A stretch of DNA of 29,808 nucleotides. Source: DASQWP01 sp050697555. Its GTDB lineage: Bacteria > Actinomycetota > Thermoleophilia > Gaiellales > Gaiellaceae. Below, piece after piece: positions 1 to 7,542 of the stretch (position 1 is its first letter; each line of letters starts with the position of its first letter). Both the position numbers and the translations under genes were made by a program. Under the pieces are notes generated by a model, which saw only the letters and a list, made by a program, of their open reading frames with translations, did not search any database and was not told the DNA's origin. The stretch spans positions 1 through 29,808 of the forward strand of contig JBOHAD010000027.1 in assembly GCA_050697555.1 (NCBI GenBank), in the 5' to 3' direction.

Positions 1-932
1 GCGTCGCCCTCCTCCGGCTGGGGAAGCTCGGCGGCGGCGAGCGCCGCCCCGTGCATGATGTCGTGCTCGCTCGTCTCGAGGGCGTCGAGTCCGAAGCGCG
101 CGAGCGTCTCGCGGACGACGACCGCCCCGGCGACGATCACCGGCGCTCGGTCCGGATGCATGCCGCGGAGCCTGCGCATCTCCCTCACCGGAAGGGAGGC
201 GAGGCGGGCGGTCTCCGAGTCGATCCACTCCGCGGCCATGCGGTGGCCGTGGACGACCTCTGGATCCTCCTCGTCGAGGCCGAGGTCGAGTGTGGCGAGC
301 GTCGTCACCGTGCCGGCGACCCCGATCGCGTACGTCGGCTGGATCCCTTCCGGAACGCGCTCGGCGAGCGTCGCCCGGACGAAGCCGGCGCAGGCCTCCA
401 GCTCTTCCTCCGCCGGCGGGTCGGAGGCGAGGAAGCGCTCGGTCAGCCGCACGCAGCCGAGATCCAGGCTCTCGTGGAAGGAGACTCCGTCCGGGCCGCC
501 GAGGATGAGCTCCGTCGAGCCGCCTCCGACGTCGACGACGAGCGTGCCCTCCGGGACGTGGCGCCCTGCCGAGACGCCGCGGAAGGTCGTCAGCGCCTCG
601 TCGTGGCCGGAGAGGAGGCGAGTCGTGAACCCGTAGCTCCACTGGATCTCGCCCAGGAACGCCTCGCCGTTCTCGGCGTCCCGCACGGCGCTCGTGGCGA
701 ACGCGAGCGTCCTCTCGGCATCGTGGGCCTCGATCGCGCGGCGGTACTCGGCCAGGACGTTGCGCACGCGGGCGACGGCCGTGGGGAGGAGAAGCCGGCG
801 CGCGTCGACGCCCTCTCCCAGCCGCGTGATCGCGAGTCGGCGGTCGAGCTCCCAGACCGCGCCGTCGTCGACGTCGGCGACGAGGAGGCGGGTGGAGTTC
901 GTCCCGAGGTCGACGACGCCGACGCGGGTCAC
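1..932 (-). CDS. ppx: Ppx/GppA family phosphatase (exopolyphosphatase / pppGpp phosphohydrolase), 3' end outside window
   Basis: This is a partial gene read on the minus strand, starting at GTG 932 and running off the left edge after about 310 codons. Proteins of this family hydrolyse polyphosphate or pppGpp in the cytoplasm. The translation begins MTRVGVVDLGTNSTRLLVAD, the ASKHA phosphate-1 motif with DLGTNS. A central VVDVGGGSTELI block (phosphate-2 loop) and an AIGVAGTVTTLA block follow in the order expected for Ppx/GppA. The GTG start overlaps the TGA of the upstream membrane/coiled-coil gene by four bases (GTGA), so the two are probably co-transcribed and translationally coupled. Family assignment is firm; whether polyphosphate or pppGpp is the main substrate cannot be told from this part. 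Confidence 0.93.
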   Translation of the reverse strand, partial: MTRVGVVDLGTNSTRLLVADVDDGAVWELDRRLAITRLGEGVDARRLLLPTAVARVRNVLAEYRRAIEAHDAERTLAFATSAVRDAENGEAFLGEIQWSYGFTTRLLSGHDEALTTFRGVSAGRHVPEGTLVVDVGGGSTELILGGPDGVSFHESLDLGCVRLTERFLASDPPAEEELEACAGFVRATLAERVPEGIQPTYAIGVAGTVTTLATLDLGLDEEDPEVVHGHRMAAEWIDSETARLASLPVREMRRLRGMHPDRAPVIVAGAVVVRETLARFGLDALETSEHDIMHGAALAAAELPQPEEGD

Positions 933-1249
933 TTCCGCAGATAGGCCTCGCGCAGCCGTGCGATGCCGGTGCGTGCGTCGCCGAGCGCCCAGGAGAGGAC
1001 GCCAAGCCGCTCGAGTGAGCCCTCGAACCGCTCGAGGTGGCGCTGGATGTCCTCGGCCCGCTCGTTGGCGTGCTCGAGACGCCGCTCGAGCTCCTCGCCG
1101 CGGTGCGAGAGATCATCCAGCCGCGCGACGATCGCCTCCCCGGCAGCCGCGAGCCGCTTGAACCGGCCGAACGCGAAGACGGCGAAGACGGCCGCCGCGA
1201 GCACCGTGAGAGCGAAGAGTCCGAGCGCGATCCACGTCCACCAGGGCAC
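929..1249 (-). CDS. Small single-pass membrane protein with coiled coil, unknown function
   Basis: This is a 106-aa protein. An open frame extends further upstream to 1336, but that part only translates the tRNA gene in reverse, so I take GTG 1249 as the start; it gives VPWWTW directly before the membrane segment. The first ~30 residues hold one hydrophobic segment (roughly TWIALGLFALTVLAAAVFAV). The rest is charged and heptad-like (EELERRLEHANERAEDIQRHLERF), a predicted coiled coil on one side of the membrane. It overlaps ppx by four bases downstream, so both probably form one operon. No family is recognised; a scaffold or anchoring role is only a guess. No convincing Shine-Dalgarno sequence is visible. 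Confidence 0.7.
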   Translation of the reverse strand: MPWWTWIALGLFALTVLAAAVFAVFAFGRFKRLAAAGEAIVARLDDLSHRGEELERRLEHANERAEDIQRHLERFEGSLERLGVLSWALGDARTGIARLREAYLRK

Positions 1250-1277
1250 GGAAGGGATGCTATCCTTGGCCCTGCGA

Positions 1278-1351
1278 CGCGGGGTGGAGCAGTCAGGTAG
1301 CTCGCCGGGCTCATAACCCGGAGGTCGCAGGTTCAAATCCTGCCCCCGCTA
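1278..1351 (+). tRNA. Initiator tRNA-Met (CAU anticodon)
   Basis: A 74-nt cloverleaf starts CGCGGGG and ends CCCCGC-T-A, with GGTTCAAATCC as the T arm. The anticodon CAT is at 1312-1314. It is the initiator type: position 1 (C1278) cannot pair with position 72 (T1350), and the anticodon stem carries the three G:C pairs (CCGGG at 1305-1309, CCCGG at 1317-1321). The CCA tail is not encoded (CTA follows). The 3' part from 1306 is the attachment site of the downstream element, so the present 3' half and terminator were supplied by the element. Confidence 0.97.
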
Positions 1352-1353
1352 CT
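1306..1353 (+). repeat. attL: 48-bp att repeat inside tRNA-Met
   Basis: Identical over 48 bases to 26866-26913; the match begins at C1306 in the anticodon stem and stops at T1353 just after the tRNA. It includes the anticodon loop, a usual crossover region for tRNA-targeting tyrosine integrases. Confidence 0.95.
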
Positions 1354-1355
1354 AC

Positions 1356-1381
1356 AAAGGCCCTGCTAAGCAGGGCCTTTT
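1356..1381 (+). terminator. Rho-independent terminator after tRNA-Met (element-borne copy)
   Basis: AAAGGCCCTGC, a TAA loop, then GCAGGGCCTTTT make a near-perfect hairpin ending in a T run, four bases after the tRNA. A similar hairpin with a different loop follows the att copy at 26914 onwards. Confidence 0.88.
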
Positions 1382-1410
1382 GTTTACTGGCTGGACGCGA
1401 CGCGGCCGAA

Positions 1411-1436
1411 TTTGTACCCCTTTTTGTACCCATCGC
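1411..1436 (+). repeat. Left-end pair of direct repeats TTTGTACCC (probable integrase arm sites)
   Basis: TTTGTACCC occurs at 1411-1419 and 1423-1431, the second followed by ATCGC. The same doublet with the same ATCGC tail occurs at 26764-26788 just inside the other end. In the circular form the two doublets would flank the att core on both sides, like the P and P' arm sites of tyrosine integrases. The rest of 1382-1582 holds nothing else I can support. Confidence 0.6.
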
Positions 1437-1582
1437 GAAAGTTAGACGCGGCGAAACCGTCTCGTTTCGCGCCGCCGTGTTGTCAGTGCGGGCGGCGGAG
1501 AAGCCTTGTCCAGGGTCAGTGTGGAGAGGATGTCGGCGCGCATAACCGGCCCGAAGCGGTCATTCGCCTCGACGTGACGCAG

Positions 1583-2626
1583 CTATTGGTTCTTGAGAGC
1601 CGCGCGGAAGCGATCGAAGCGAAGTCGCTGGTACAGGCGCAGCCGAGCACCCACAACATCCCAATCGAACTCAGGCCGTCCCTCGAGCATCGCGAGAGCG
1701 AACGACTCTGGATAGAAGGCCTCGAGGCCCTCGGTGATCTCCCTGTCAGTCGCCCGCGCGAGGCCGTTGCTCGTGAACACGGAGAACATCAGCACGTAGG
1801 TCTCGGTTGTGAGTTTTGATGACCATTCCTCGAGAATGTCTATGAGCGGCGCAGAGGACGCGCCGAACGCGGCGACGAACACGGAGCGCATCGCTGGCAT
1901 CCAGGCAACCGCAGCCTCGACCCCGCGGCGCGCGAACTCGATCCGGTCTGGGCTCGCGGCTGAGACGGCGTCAATGAGTGCATCGATGTCCACGGGCCAC
2001 TCGTCGGGCCTCAACGCGACGCCTGAAAGGTCACGTTCGGCGCCACCCCGTCCGCTGCGCAAGCCGACGACACGCTCAAGCTGGTGGGCGCCGTACTCCT
2101 CCTCATCGGGCGAAAGCGGCACCGAGAACATCTGCGCAATCGCGTAAGTCATGGCGATCTCACGCTCGTCGAGTCGGACGCGGACGCGATGCGGCAGCGG
2201 TGATCGACTGCGCATTCGCGCGGCTCTGGCGGCCTCGTCCCGCATCGCGTCCGGGTCGATCCGGAACCGAGTGGCGTGTGCTTGGACGATCTCGCGCCAA
2301 CTGGAGAGGAAGTCGTGCGCGATCCCGACTGCGTCTTCCGCGGGAATCGTTCCGGTCTCGATGAAAACAGCGAAGCGGAGTAGCTGCGGATCGGTGCCGC
2401 TTCGCCGGAAACGACCGACGGTGTCGACCTGCCCGATCGCCACGTGGGGATAGCGCCAGTCGCGTCCGGCACGGACGGGCCGAAGGACAAGCCCCTTGTT
2501 GACCCAGCCGCGGATCGTCCGCCGCGTCGCCCGTTCCTCGCCGGCGTCGCGCGCGATCTGGGCGAGGTCGTCGATCGTCGGCCCGAGCTCGTTCGCGACG
2601 TCCGGGAGGGCTGGGATGACGTTCAT
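1583..2626 (-). CDS. Protein with N-terminal MerR-like helix-turn-helix, unknown function
   Basis: A 347-aa protein from ATG 2626; the open frame continues to 2707, but MNVIPALPDVANELGP is the more natural N-terminus. Residues ~15-75 look like a MerR-type winged helix: TIDDLAQIARDAG, then RTIRGWVNKGLV and a basic RDWRYPHVAIGQVDTVGRFRR, matching the helix-turn-helix, wing and second helix order. The remaining ~270 residues contain no motif I recognise. They are helical in composition, with DEREIAMTYAIAQMF and SSAPLIDILEEWSS segments. It may be a sensor-type regulator or a DNA-binding effector of the element. It lies first inside attL, transcribed towards the end. No clear Shine-Dalgarno sequence precedes the start. 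Confidence 0.75.
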   Translation of the reverse strand: MNVIPALPDVANELGPTIDDLAQIARDAGEERATRRTIRGWVNKGLVLRPVRAGRDWRYPHVAIGQVDTVGRFRRSGTDPQLLRFAVFIETGTIPAEDAVGIAHDFLSSWREIVQAHATRFRIDPDAMRDEAARAARMRSRSPLPHRVRVRLDEREIAMTYAIAQMFSVPLSPDEEEYGAHQLERVVGLRSGRGGAERDLSGVALRPDEWPVDIDALIDAVSAASPDRIEFARRGVEAAVAWMPAMRSVFVAAFGASSAPLIDILEEWSSKLTTETYVLMFSVFTSNGLARATDREITEGLEAFYPESFALAMLEGRPEFDWDVVGARLRLYQRLRFDRFRAALKNQ

Positions 2627-2741
2627 GTCCGTGCTAACGCGCAAATTCAGCTCCGACCCTTCCGCCCGCCGAGAAGCGCTGGCACGGTGGACTTCCAGCC
2701 AGCACATCGGGTGCGGGCGCGAGGAAGGAAGGAGGCGGTCA

Positions 2742-2834
2742 ATGGATCAGCTGAAATGGCTTGTCCAGTTGGCGGGTGCGTCGCTCGCGCTGTTCGCCCT
2801 GATCGACGAGGGCCGCAAGCGCGGGTGGATCTAG
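2742..2834 (+). CDS. 30-aa putative membrane peptide
   Basis: A very short gene starting at ATG 2742 behind a strong Shine-Dalgarno sequence (GGAAGGAGG, five to seven bases upstream). It encodes MDQLKWLVQLAGASLALFAL, then IDEGRKRGWI. The first 20 residues form one hydrophobic helix and the last ten are charged, a single-pass topology typical of small membrane peptides, including type I toxins and membrane-tethered regulators. It sits between the divergent MerR-like gene and the convergent nuclease gene. The strong ribosome site and the clean amphipathic layout are the support; function is unknown and no antisense RNA is visible. Confidence 0.5.
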   Translation: MDQLKWLVQLAGASLALFALIDEGRKRGWI

Positions 2835-2840
2835 CCATCA

Positions 2841-3818
2841 CTATGCGATCACGGGGCGGTGCAACGGGCGCCGCTCCGTGATCGCCGCCCTGACCTTCTC
2901 GCGGAAGTAGCCGGCGATGTCCGCCTCGCGGTCAAGCAGATGGACGATCTCTTCGAGCTCGCACAGCACCGACACTTTCTGCGCGAGCGCCTGCTTGCTC
3001 TGCGCGATTGCGGGGTCGGTGAATCGCGATTGCGAGATGAAGATGCCGCGGGCCTCGCTCCGCGAGAACAGCCGTACCAGGTGCGGCGAGATCTCCGATG
3101 TCCCGACCGGTTCCTCGAGCCATTTCATTTCGACCAGGTAGATCGCACCATCTAGCTCGATCGCGCCGTCGATCTGCTCGACGATTCCTTCGGACTCGTC
3201 GCCGACGACGTGGAACGCCTCGCAGATGCCGAGCCCATCGAACGCGAAGAGCCGGTTCAGGACGTTTTCGAGGCGCTTCGCTCGGATATACGGGTTTGGT
3301 TCGCCGAAGAGTACGAAGAGGTCGCGCTTTACCTGTTCACGGGCAGCGCGTTCGCGTTCGCGGCGCTCTGCGGCCTCCCGGCTAGCTCGGACACGCTCGT
3401 CGCGCTCGCGGTCGCGTTCCTGCTTCATCCGCGTGAACGAGTCGCGCTTGTTCACGACGTCGCGTATCTCTGCGACGACTCCCTTCGCGGGCAGGCGGTC
3501 ATCCGGCCAGCACTGCTCGAAGCTCTCTGTACGCACGATCCGGTTCAGGATCTCTCGGCGCGGACCAATCATCCCGTCGCCGGCGCCGTTCAGCCGGGTG
3601 ATCACCCGGCGGGCGATCTCGGCCTTGCTGATTGCGTTCTTGTCGAGCGCCACCTGCTTCTCGAGGTCGGCGAGCATCGTCTGCGGTACACCGGCGCCGC
3701 GGAAGAAGTCGAGTTCACCTTCCTTACCCTTGTTCAGCAGCGAGATCGCCTTCACCGTCAGCTCGACCAGCTCCGGCGGGTAGTGCCAGGCCTCAGTCGG
3801 AGCCGTCGTCGCCGCCAT
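2841..3818 (-). CDS. Mrr-like PD-(D/E)XK restriction endonuclease family protein
   Basis: A 325-aa cytoplasmic protein from ATG 3818. The C-terminal third carries a nuclease signature: an Asp in EQIDGAIEL (about D217), a second acidic turn in ELDGAIYL, then VEMKW giving E230-x-K232, followed by ARGIFISQSRFT. That order fits the PD-(D/E)XK fold of Mrr/type IV-like endonucleases. The middle (~135-170) is strongly charged (RDRERDERVRASREAAERRERERAA in part), probably a coiled coil linking an N-terminal helical region to the nuclease. It has no modification partner nearby, so it may cut modified DNA or act as a stand-alone defence effector; that role is inferred. It converges with the 30-aa membrane peptide gene. 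Confidence 0.8.
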   Translation of the reverse strand: MAATTAPTEAWHYPPELVELTVKAISLLNKGKEGELDFFRGAGVPQTMLADLEKQVALDKNAISKAEIARRVITRLNGAGDGMIGPRREILNRIVRTESFEQCWPDDRLPAKGVVAEIRDVVNKRDSFTRMKQERDRERDERVRASREAAERRERERAAREQVKRDLFVLFGEPNPYIRAKRLENVLNRLFAFDGLGICEAFHVVGDESEGIVEQIDGAIELDGAIYLVEMKWLEEPVGTSEISPHLVRLFSRSEARGIFISQSRFTDPAIAQSKQALAQKVSVLCELEEIVHLLDREADIAGYFREKVRAAITERRPLHRPVIA

Positions 3819-3991
3819 GAGGACATGTTAGGCGCGGGTCCCGACCGTCTCTGTACGCGGAGAGGCGAGGGCTGAGGCGAAGGTCGACGTAGGACGAGAC
3901 CTAAAGCATCAGCGAGAGGCCGTCGGGCCCGACCTCCACCGTCAGCGTGACGCCAACGAGGAGCATAGTGCGGTGACCGAAGGGAGCCAGC

Positions 3992-4231
3992 GTGGCTGAT
4001 CATCCGCTTCGCAAGGACAGAATCCAGCTCGAAGAGCGGCGCATCATCAAGGCGTTCGCGCTCCAGAAGACGACCGCGATCACGATGCCGTCCGGGACCC
4101 AAGAGGAGATGGCTCTGCTGAGTCTTCTCTCGTGGGGTGGAGAGAGCGTCGACTGTGCCATCCGCTACCCGGTCCTGAAGGACCTGCGTTCGGCGATCGA
4201 TGACCTTCTTACGAAGGTGGAAGTGATCTAG
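3992..4231 (+). CDS. Small hypothetical protein, 79 aa
   Basis: GTG start at 3992 with a good Shine-Dalgarno sequence (AAGGGAG, about six bases upstream). The product is soluble and mixed in charge, with RKDRIQLEERRIIKAFALQK near the start and LKDLRSAIDDLLTKVEV at the end. There are no cysteines in a metal pattern and no membrane segment. I do not recognise the family. It converges with the DUF5677-like gene, with 27 bases between the stops. The 3819-3991 gap upstream holds no feature I can support. Confidence 0.6.
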   Translation: MADHPLRKDRIQLEERRIIKAFALQKTTAITMPSGTQEEMALLSLLSWGGESVDCAIRYPVLKDLRSAIDDLLTKVEVI

Positions 4232-4258
4232 CGCCTCAGCGGCGGGCGCGGCCGATCG

Positions 4259-5218
4259 CTAGCCGGTGACATGACGTTCGAGAAGCGGATCAAGTCCGCC
4301 TCTCGAGACATAGTCGGCGAACGCCACTCCCAGGCGCGCGCATGCCTCAATCGTTGGTTCGGCGAGGGCGATGACAGCGTCCGCTGCGGCGGCTGGGACA
4401 GGCATCGCCTTGACATAGTCAGACGCCGCCTCCAAGGACGCGATCGTGACCTCGTAGGACGTCGGTGGTCCGAGCTCGCCGAAGGTGGAGTCGAGGTGGA
4501 GCCCGTCACCCTCTGTCTTGAGGTGGAAAGTGCGGAGCTCGTGCCATGAGCCATGAACGTAAGAGCTGTGGGTCGCGAAGAGAACGAGGTACAAGCGCTC
4601 GAGGTTCAGGTCTGCGAGCCGCTGCCGGAAGCTGCCGCGCCCCCAGCTTCCGGACGCCTTTGGGACATCTGCCCACGTAAGGCTCGCAGCCGAAAGCTCG
4701 TTCTCGATGTGTCGCCTCATGCGAGACGCAATCCTGTCGAGCTTTGAGTCGCCTGTCGGCTCCGTCGTCTCGAGCCACTTTCGCCAGGTGACAAATGAGT
4801 CGGCGCGAAAGCGCTTGTACTCCTCAGGGTCGTTCCGATGAAGCAGCCAACGGAGATTCACGGCGGTCTCGACGACGCAGCGGGCAACAATCTGATGAAC
4901 CTCAGACTCGTCTGACTGGCTTGCATCGAACAGCCCGCGGAGCAGCTTCGTCATCCTCACGAAGAGCCCGCCAATGACCGCTTCGTCCAGCGACAGAGCG
5001 CGGCGGTTGCCATCGTCTCCGAGGCCTGTGCTGTCCACGACGTACTCGCCAATCTGACCGGCCCGGGCGATCAGCTCCCAGCCGAGACGGTCAAACGGGT
5101 GTCGGTCCGTCGTGGACTCGATGACTTCCCAATCGATCGAGATTGGCGGGAGAGAAGGAGCCGCCATGTCGGCAAGTGTGCGCGATCTGTCGGTGGCGGC
5201 GTCAAGGTGCGGACTCAT
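4259..5218 (-). CDS. DUF5677-like protein
   Basis: A 319-aa protein from ATG 5218. It overlaps the 3' end of the integrase gene by 17 bases, so it may be translated by coupling; ATG 5167 (MAAPSLPPIS) is the alternative start. The block VIGGLFVRMTKLLRGLF, an acidic ESEVHQIVARCVVETAVNLRWLL and a later THSSYVHGSWHEL are the features I associate with the DUF5677 family, which is found widely in accessory regions without a known function. The protein is helical and cytoplasmic. It could be co-transcribed with xis and int, but a role in recombination is not indicated by its sequence. The longer open frame upstream of 5218 is a shadow of int. Confidence 0.7.
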   Translation of the reverse strand: MSPHLDAATDRSRTLADMAAPSLPPISIDWEVIESTTDRHPFDRLGWELIARAGQIGEYVVDSTGLGDDGNRRALSLDEAVIGGLFVRMTKLLRGLFDASQSDESEVHQIVARCVVETAVNLRWLLHRNDPEEYKRFRADSFVTWRKWLETTEPTGDSKLDRIASRMRRHIENELSAASLTWADVPKASGSWGRGSFRQRLADLNLERLYLVLFATHSSYVHGSWHELRTFHLKTEGDGLHLDSTFGELGPPTSYEVTIASLEAASDYVKAMPVPAAAADAVIALAEPTIEACARLGVAFADYVSRGGLDPLLERHVTG

Positions 5219-6374
5219 CAGCGTGCCGGCCAAACATCCGCGCTTCGCTCTTCTCGGCCGCGCCAGGAAAGAGCACCTGCGCCGCGTGCATGTACCGCTC
5301 GGTGATCGAGCCCTGAGAGTGGCCGGCTCGCGCCTGGACGTAGATCTGCGGGTTCCCGGCTGCGGCCGCGTGCGTGAGCGACGTGTGCCGGAGGTCGTGG
5401 AACGGCCGGAAGGGCTTCTCGATCCCCGCCCCCTTGAGCGCGGGCTTGAGGTAGCGCTTCGCCAGCTTGCCGGTCTCGAGCGGCGTTCCCTTCGTCGGGT
5501 GACCGAAGACGAGGTCCTCGTCCGCACGGTAGGCGGTGCGCTGCCACTGCTCCTCGACGACGTTGAGTGTGCGCGGGCCGAGTTCGACGACGCGCCTCGA
5601 CGCCCGGCTCTTCGGCGTCGTGAAGCGGCCGCGCACGAACGTCTCCCGCACTTCGATCTTCGCCTCGAGGAGGTTGACGGCGCCCCAGCGGAGCCCGATC
5701 AGTTCGCCGCGGCGGAGCGCTGTGCCGAGCGCCGTCAGCACGATCGCCTTCGCGAGCGACCACCACGCGCGCTCGGCCTTTGCTGCCTCCCCGATCAGCT
5801 CGTCGTACGCGTTTGCGAGCCTCGCAATCTCCGTCTCGGTAAGCACGCTCATCTCTGGCTGGACGAGGCTCGGCCGGTCGATGCTCGACACCGGATTGCT
5901 CCGCATGAGGCGCCAGACCACCGCGCGGCGCAGCATCACGTTCAGGAGCAGGAGGTGGTTCTGGATCGTCTTCGCGGAGAGCCCGCTCTGCGCCTTGAGC
6001 GCGACGTAGGCGTCGATCAGGTCCGGCCGGGCCTCGAGCTCGCTGAGGGCGAGGTCGCCGAAGAAGGGGAGGAGGTGGCCGTCGAGGATGTAGCGGTAGT
6101 TCTCCGTGGTCGACTGCTTGAGGTTCCGTCCGGGCAGGTAGTCGCGGACGAAGCGGTCCGCGAAGTCGGCGAACGTCGTGCGGTCGGGTTTCCGGAATCC
6201 CTCCTGCACCGCCGCGAGACGCTTGCCGAGTTCTCGCTGCGCTCTGCGCTCGGTCCACTGCGGCTCGGGGCCGAGCGTCTCCTGAACCTGCCGGCCGGCG
6301 GCGTCGCGGTACTTGATGCGCCAGACCGCGCTTCGCTTGCCTTCGTAACGGACGACGCTGGCTCCTCGCGGCAT
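5202..6374 (-). CDS. int: Tyrosine-type site-specific integrase
   Basis: A 390-aa phage-type integrase from ATG 6374, with a Shine-Dalgarno GAGGAGC six bases upstream. The open frame extending to 8291 is only overlap with the relaxase strand. An N-terminal arm-binding region (RYEGKRSAVWRIKYRDAAG) comes first, then a SAM-like core-binding domain (~65-160, TFADFADRFVRDYLP). The catalytic domain has all expected residues: R221 in TALRRGELIGLRW, Lys in TTPKSRASRR, H326 and R329 in FHDLRHTSLT, the second His in AGHSQGSIT, and nucleophile Y361 in ERYMHA. It acts on the 48-bp tRNA att sites to integrate and, with the excisionase-like protein, excise the element. Eleven bases separate it from that upstream gene, so the two form an operon. 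Confidence 0.96.
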   Translation of the reverse strand: MPRGASVVRYEGKRSAVWRIKYRDAAGRQVQETLGPEPQWTERRAQRELGKRLAAVQEGFRKPDRTTFADFADRFVRDYLPGRNLKQSTTENYRYILDGHLLPFFGDLALSELEARPDLIDAYVALKAQSGLSAKTIQNHLLLLNVMLRRAVVWRLMRSNPVSSIDRPSLVQPEMSVLTETEIARLANAYDELIGEAAKAERAWWSLAKAIVLTALGTALRRGELIGLRWGAVNLLEAKIEVRETFVRGRFTTPKSRASRRVVELGPRTLNVVEEQWQRTAYRADEDLVFGHPTKGTPLETGKLAKRYLKPALKGAGIEKPFRPFHDLRHTSLTHAAAAGNPQIYVQARAGHSQGSITERYMHAAQVLFPGAAEKSEARMFGRHADESAP

Positions 6375-6385
6375 CGGCTTGCTCC

Positions 6386-6595
6386 TCAGGTCGAGATCCG
6401 TGGATGGTGTCGACGAAAGGCGTCCGACTCCTGCTCGGCAACCCAGGTTACGACGGTCTCGTGCCGGTAGCGAACGTAGTGTCCGAGCTGCACGTGGGGG
6501 ATGCGGCCGCTGCGCGTGTGTTCGCGTACCCAGCTCACCGGGACGCTCAGCAGCTCGGCGACGTCGGCGGCGGTGAGCAGGCGGTCGCTCGCCAT
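6386..6595 (-). CDS. xis: Excisionase / AlpA-like helix-turn-helix DNA-binding protein
   Basis: A 69-aa protein from ATG 6595. It is almost entirely one winged helix of the MerR-superfamily excisionase type: LLTAADVAELLSVPVSWVRE, then HTRSGRIPHVQLGHYVRYRHETVVTW, where the arginine-rich wing and RY contact DNA. Length and position directly before int match a recombination directionality factor or a transcriptional activator of int. Promoter-like AT-rich sequence (TAATAT at 6605-6610 on the minus strand) lies nine bases upstream, in the 58-bp gap shared with the divergent XRE gene. Confidence 0.88.
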   Translation of the reverse strand: MASDRLLTAADVAELLSVPVSWVREHTRSGRIPHVQLGHYVRYRHETVVTWVAEQESDAFRRHHPRIST

Positions 6596-6653
6596 GACTG
6601 AGGCATATTAGCATACATAGCGGATAGAGCGTCTGACCCGGTAGAGTTCCGGT
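6596..6653. promoter_or_regulatory. Divergent promoter region between xis-int and the XRE regulator
   Basis: This 58-bp gap must hold promoters for both directions. On the plus strand TAGAGT (6642-6647) ends six bases before the GTG at 6654, consistent with a leaderless transcript. On the minus strand TAATAT is the best -10 candidate. I see no good -35 box. The XRE protein is the likely repressor here by position only. Confidence 0.4.
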
Positions 6654-6959
6654 GTGCGTGCGGACACCGTGAGGAGCGCAGCGTTGCTCAGGGAGGCGCG
6701 GCTCCGAGCTGGCTTGAGTCAGCAGGAGCTGGCGGCGCAGAGTCGGAAGGACCGCACGGTGATCGCGCGCTACGAGCAGGGGGTGGTGGCGCCAAGCCTC
6801 GACACGCTCGTCGAGTTGCTGCGCGCTTGCGGGTTCGACATCCCCCTCGAGCTGATCCCTTACGACCCGGGGCTCGACGAGCAGATTGTCGAGATTCAGA
6901 TGCTCTCGCCGGAGCGGCGGCTCGACCGTCTGATGGAGCGTCGCCGGGAGGAGGCCTGA
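6654..6959 (+). CDS. XRE-family helix-turn-helix regulator
   Basis: A 101-aa protein with GTG start 6654. Residues ~8-62 form a Cro/C1-type HTH: ALLREARLRAGLSQQELAAQ, then KDRTVIARYEQGVVAPSLDTLVELLRACG, with the Q-E and ARYE positions typical of the family. The acidic C-terminal tail (DEQIVEIQMLSPERRLDRLMERR) is the kind seen in antitoxins and in regulators paired with nucleotidyltransferases. It is followed three bases later by the nucleotidyltransferase-like gene, so the pair forms an operon. It probably represses its own promoter and perhaps xis-int, which it faces across 58 bp. Confidence 0.88.
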   Translation: MRADTVRSAALLREARLRAGLSQQELAAQSRKDRTVIARYEQGVVAPSLDTLVELLRACGFDIPLELIPYDPGLDEQIVEIQMLSPERRLDRLMERRREEA

Positions 6960-6962
6960 GCC

Positions 6963-7541
6963 GTGGGCGACGAAGAGGCGTTTGACCCGCGCGGGCTGCT
7001 TGCGGCACTCGATCGGAACTACGTCGCCTACGTGCTGATCGGCGGGCTCGCGCGCGTGATCCGCGGGACCGACGAGATCACGAACGGTGTCGATGTCTGT
7101 CCGTCCTCGCGATCGGACAGCGTGGAACGGCTGGGGAAGGCGCTCGAGGAACTGGAGGGGCGACGGGCCGATAGGCGGCGTCTCTCGGTCGACGAGGAGG
7201 CGTTGGCGAGCGAGCGCATCACTCGCCTCCGCACACGGTTCGGCGATTTGAACCTCGTCGCGGAGCCGGCGGGTACGAGGCGAGGGTTCGACGATCTCCG
7301 CCGCGGGGCGACGCGGGAGCACATCGGTCAGGGGTTGCGGCCGCGAGTCGCCTCGGTCGCGGATCTGGCGCGAATGTCGGCCGCGCGCGCCCACGAGCTC
7401 GGTGAAGAGCCGGGGCGGGAGGCGGAACGGTTGCGGGTGCTCGAGGTCGAGCGCTCGCGCGAGCTGCGGCGGATCATGGAGGCTGAGGTTGGTCTGCAGC
7501 GGACGCTCGGGATCTCGCGCGACATCGGCATCGACATGTGA
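6963..7541 (+). CDS. Nucleotidyltransferase-fold protein with degenerate catalytic motifs
   Basis: A 192-aa protein from GTG 6963, behind GGGAGGAGG that lies inside the end of the XRE gene. It matches the AbiEii-related/DUF6036-type nucleotidyltransferase layout: YVLIGGLARVIRG (the GG loop), then TNGVDVC where active members read T-x-D-V-D, then RFGDLNLVAEPAG where the third acidic position is usually Asp, then RVASVADLARM. So two of the three metal-binding Asp residues appear to be Gly and Asn. The usual KEAAGRPKDL block is also altered to ARAHELGEEPGREAERL. The fold is recognisable but activity is doubtful. In context it is the partner of an XRE protein, as in HTH-nucleotidyltransferase toxin-antitoxin modules. 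Confidence 0.75.
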   Translation: MGDEEAFDPRGLLAALDRNYVAYVLIGGLARVIRGTDEITNGVDVCPSSRSDSVERLGKALEELEGRRADRRRLSVDEEALASERITRLRTRFGDLNLVAEPAGTRRGFDDLRRGATREHIGQGLRPRVASVADLARMSAARAHELGEEPGREAERLRVLEVERSRELRRIMEAEVGLQRTLGISRDIGIDM

Positions 7542-7542
7542 G

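Noticed and set aside
51..944. Long plus-strand open frame opposite ppx
   Set aside because: It is a shadow in GC-rich DNA; the minus strand carries the clear Ppx/GppA motifs.
3901..3966. A 21-codon minus-strand ORF (MLLVGVTLTVEVGPDG...)
   Set aside because: Hydrophobic and neatly placed, but no ribosome site and too short to support.
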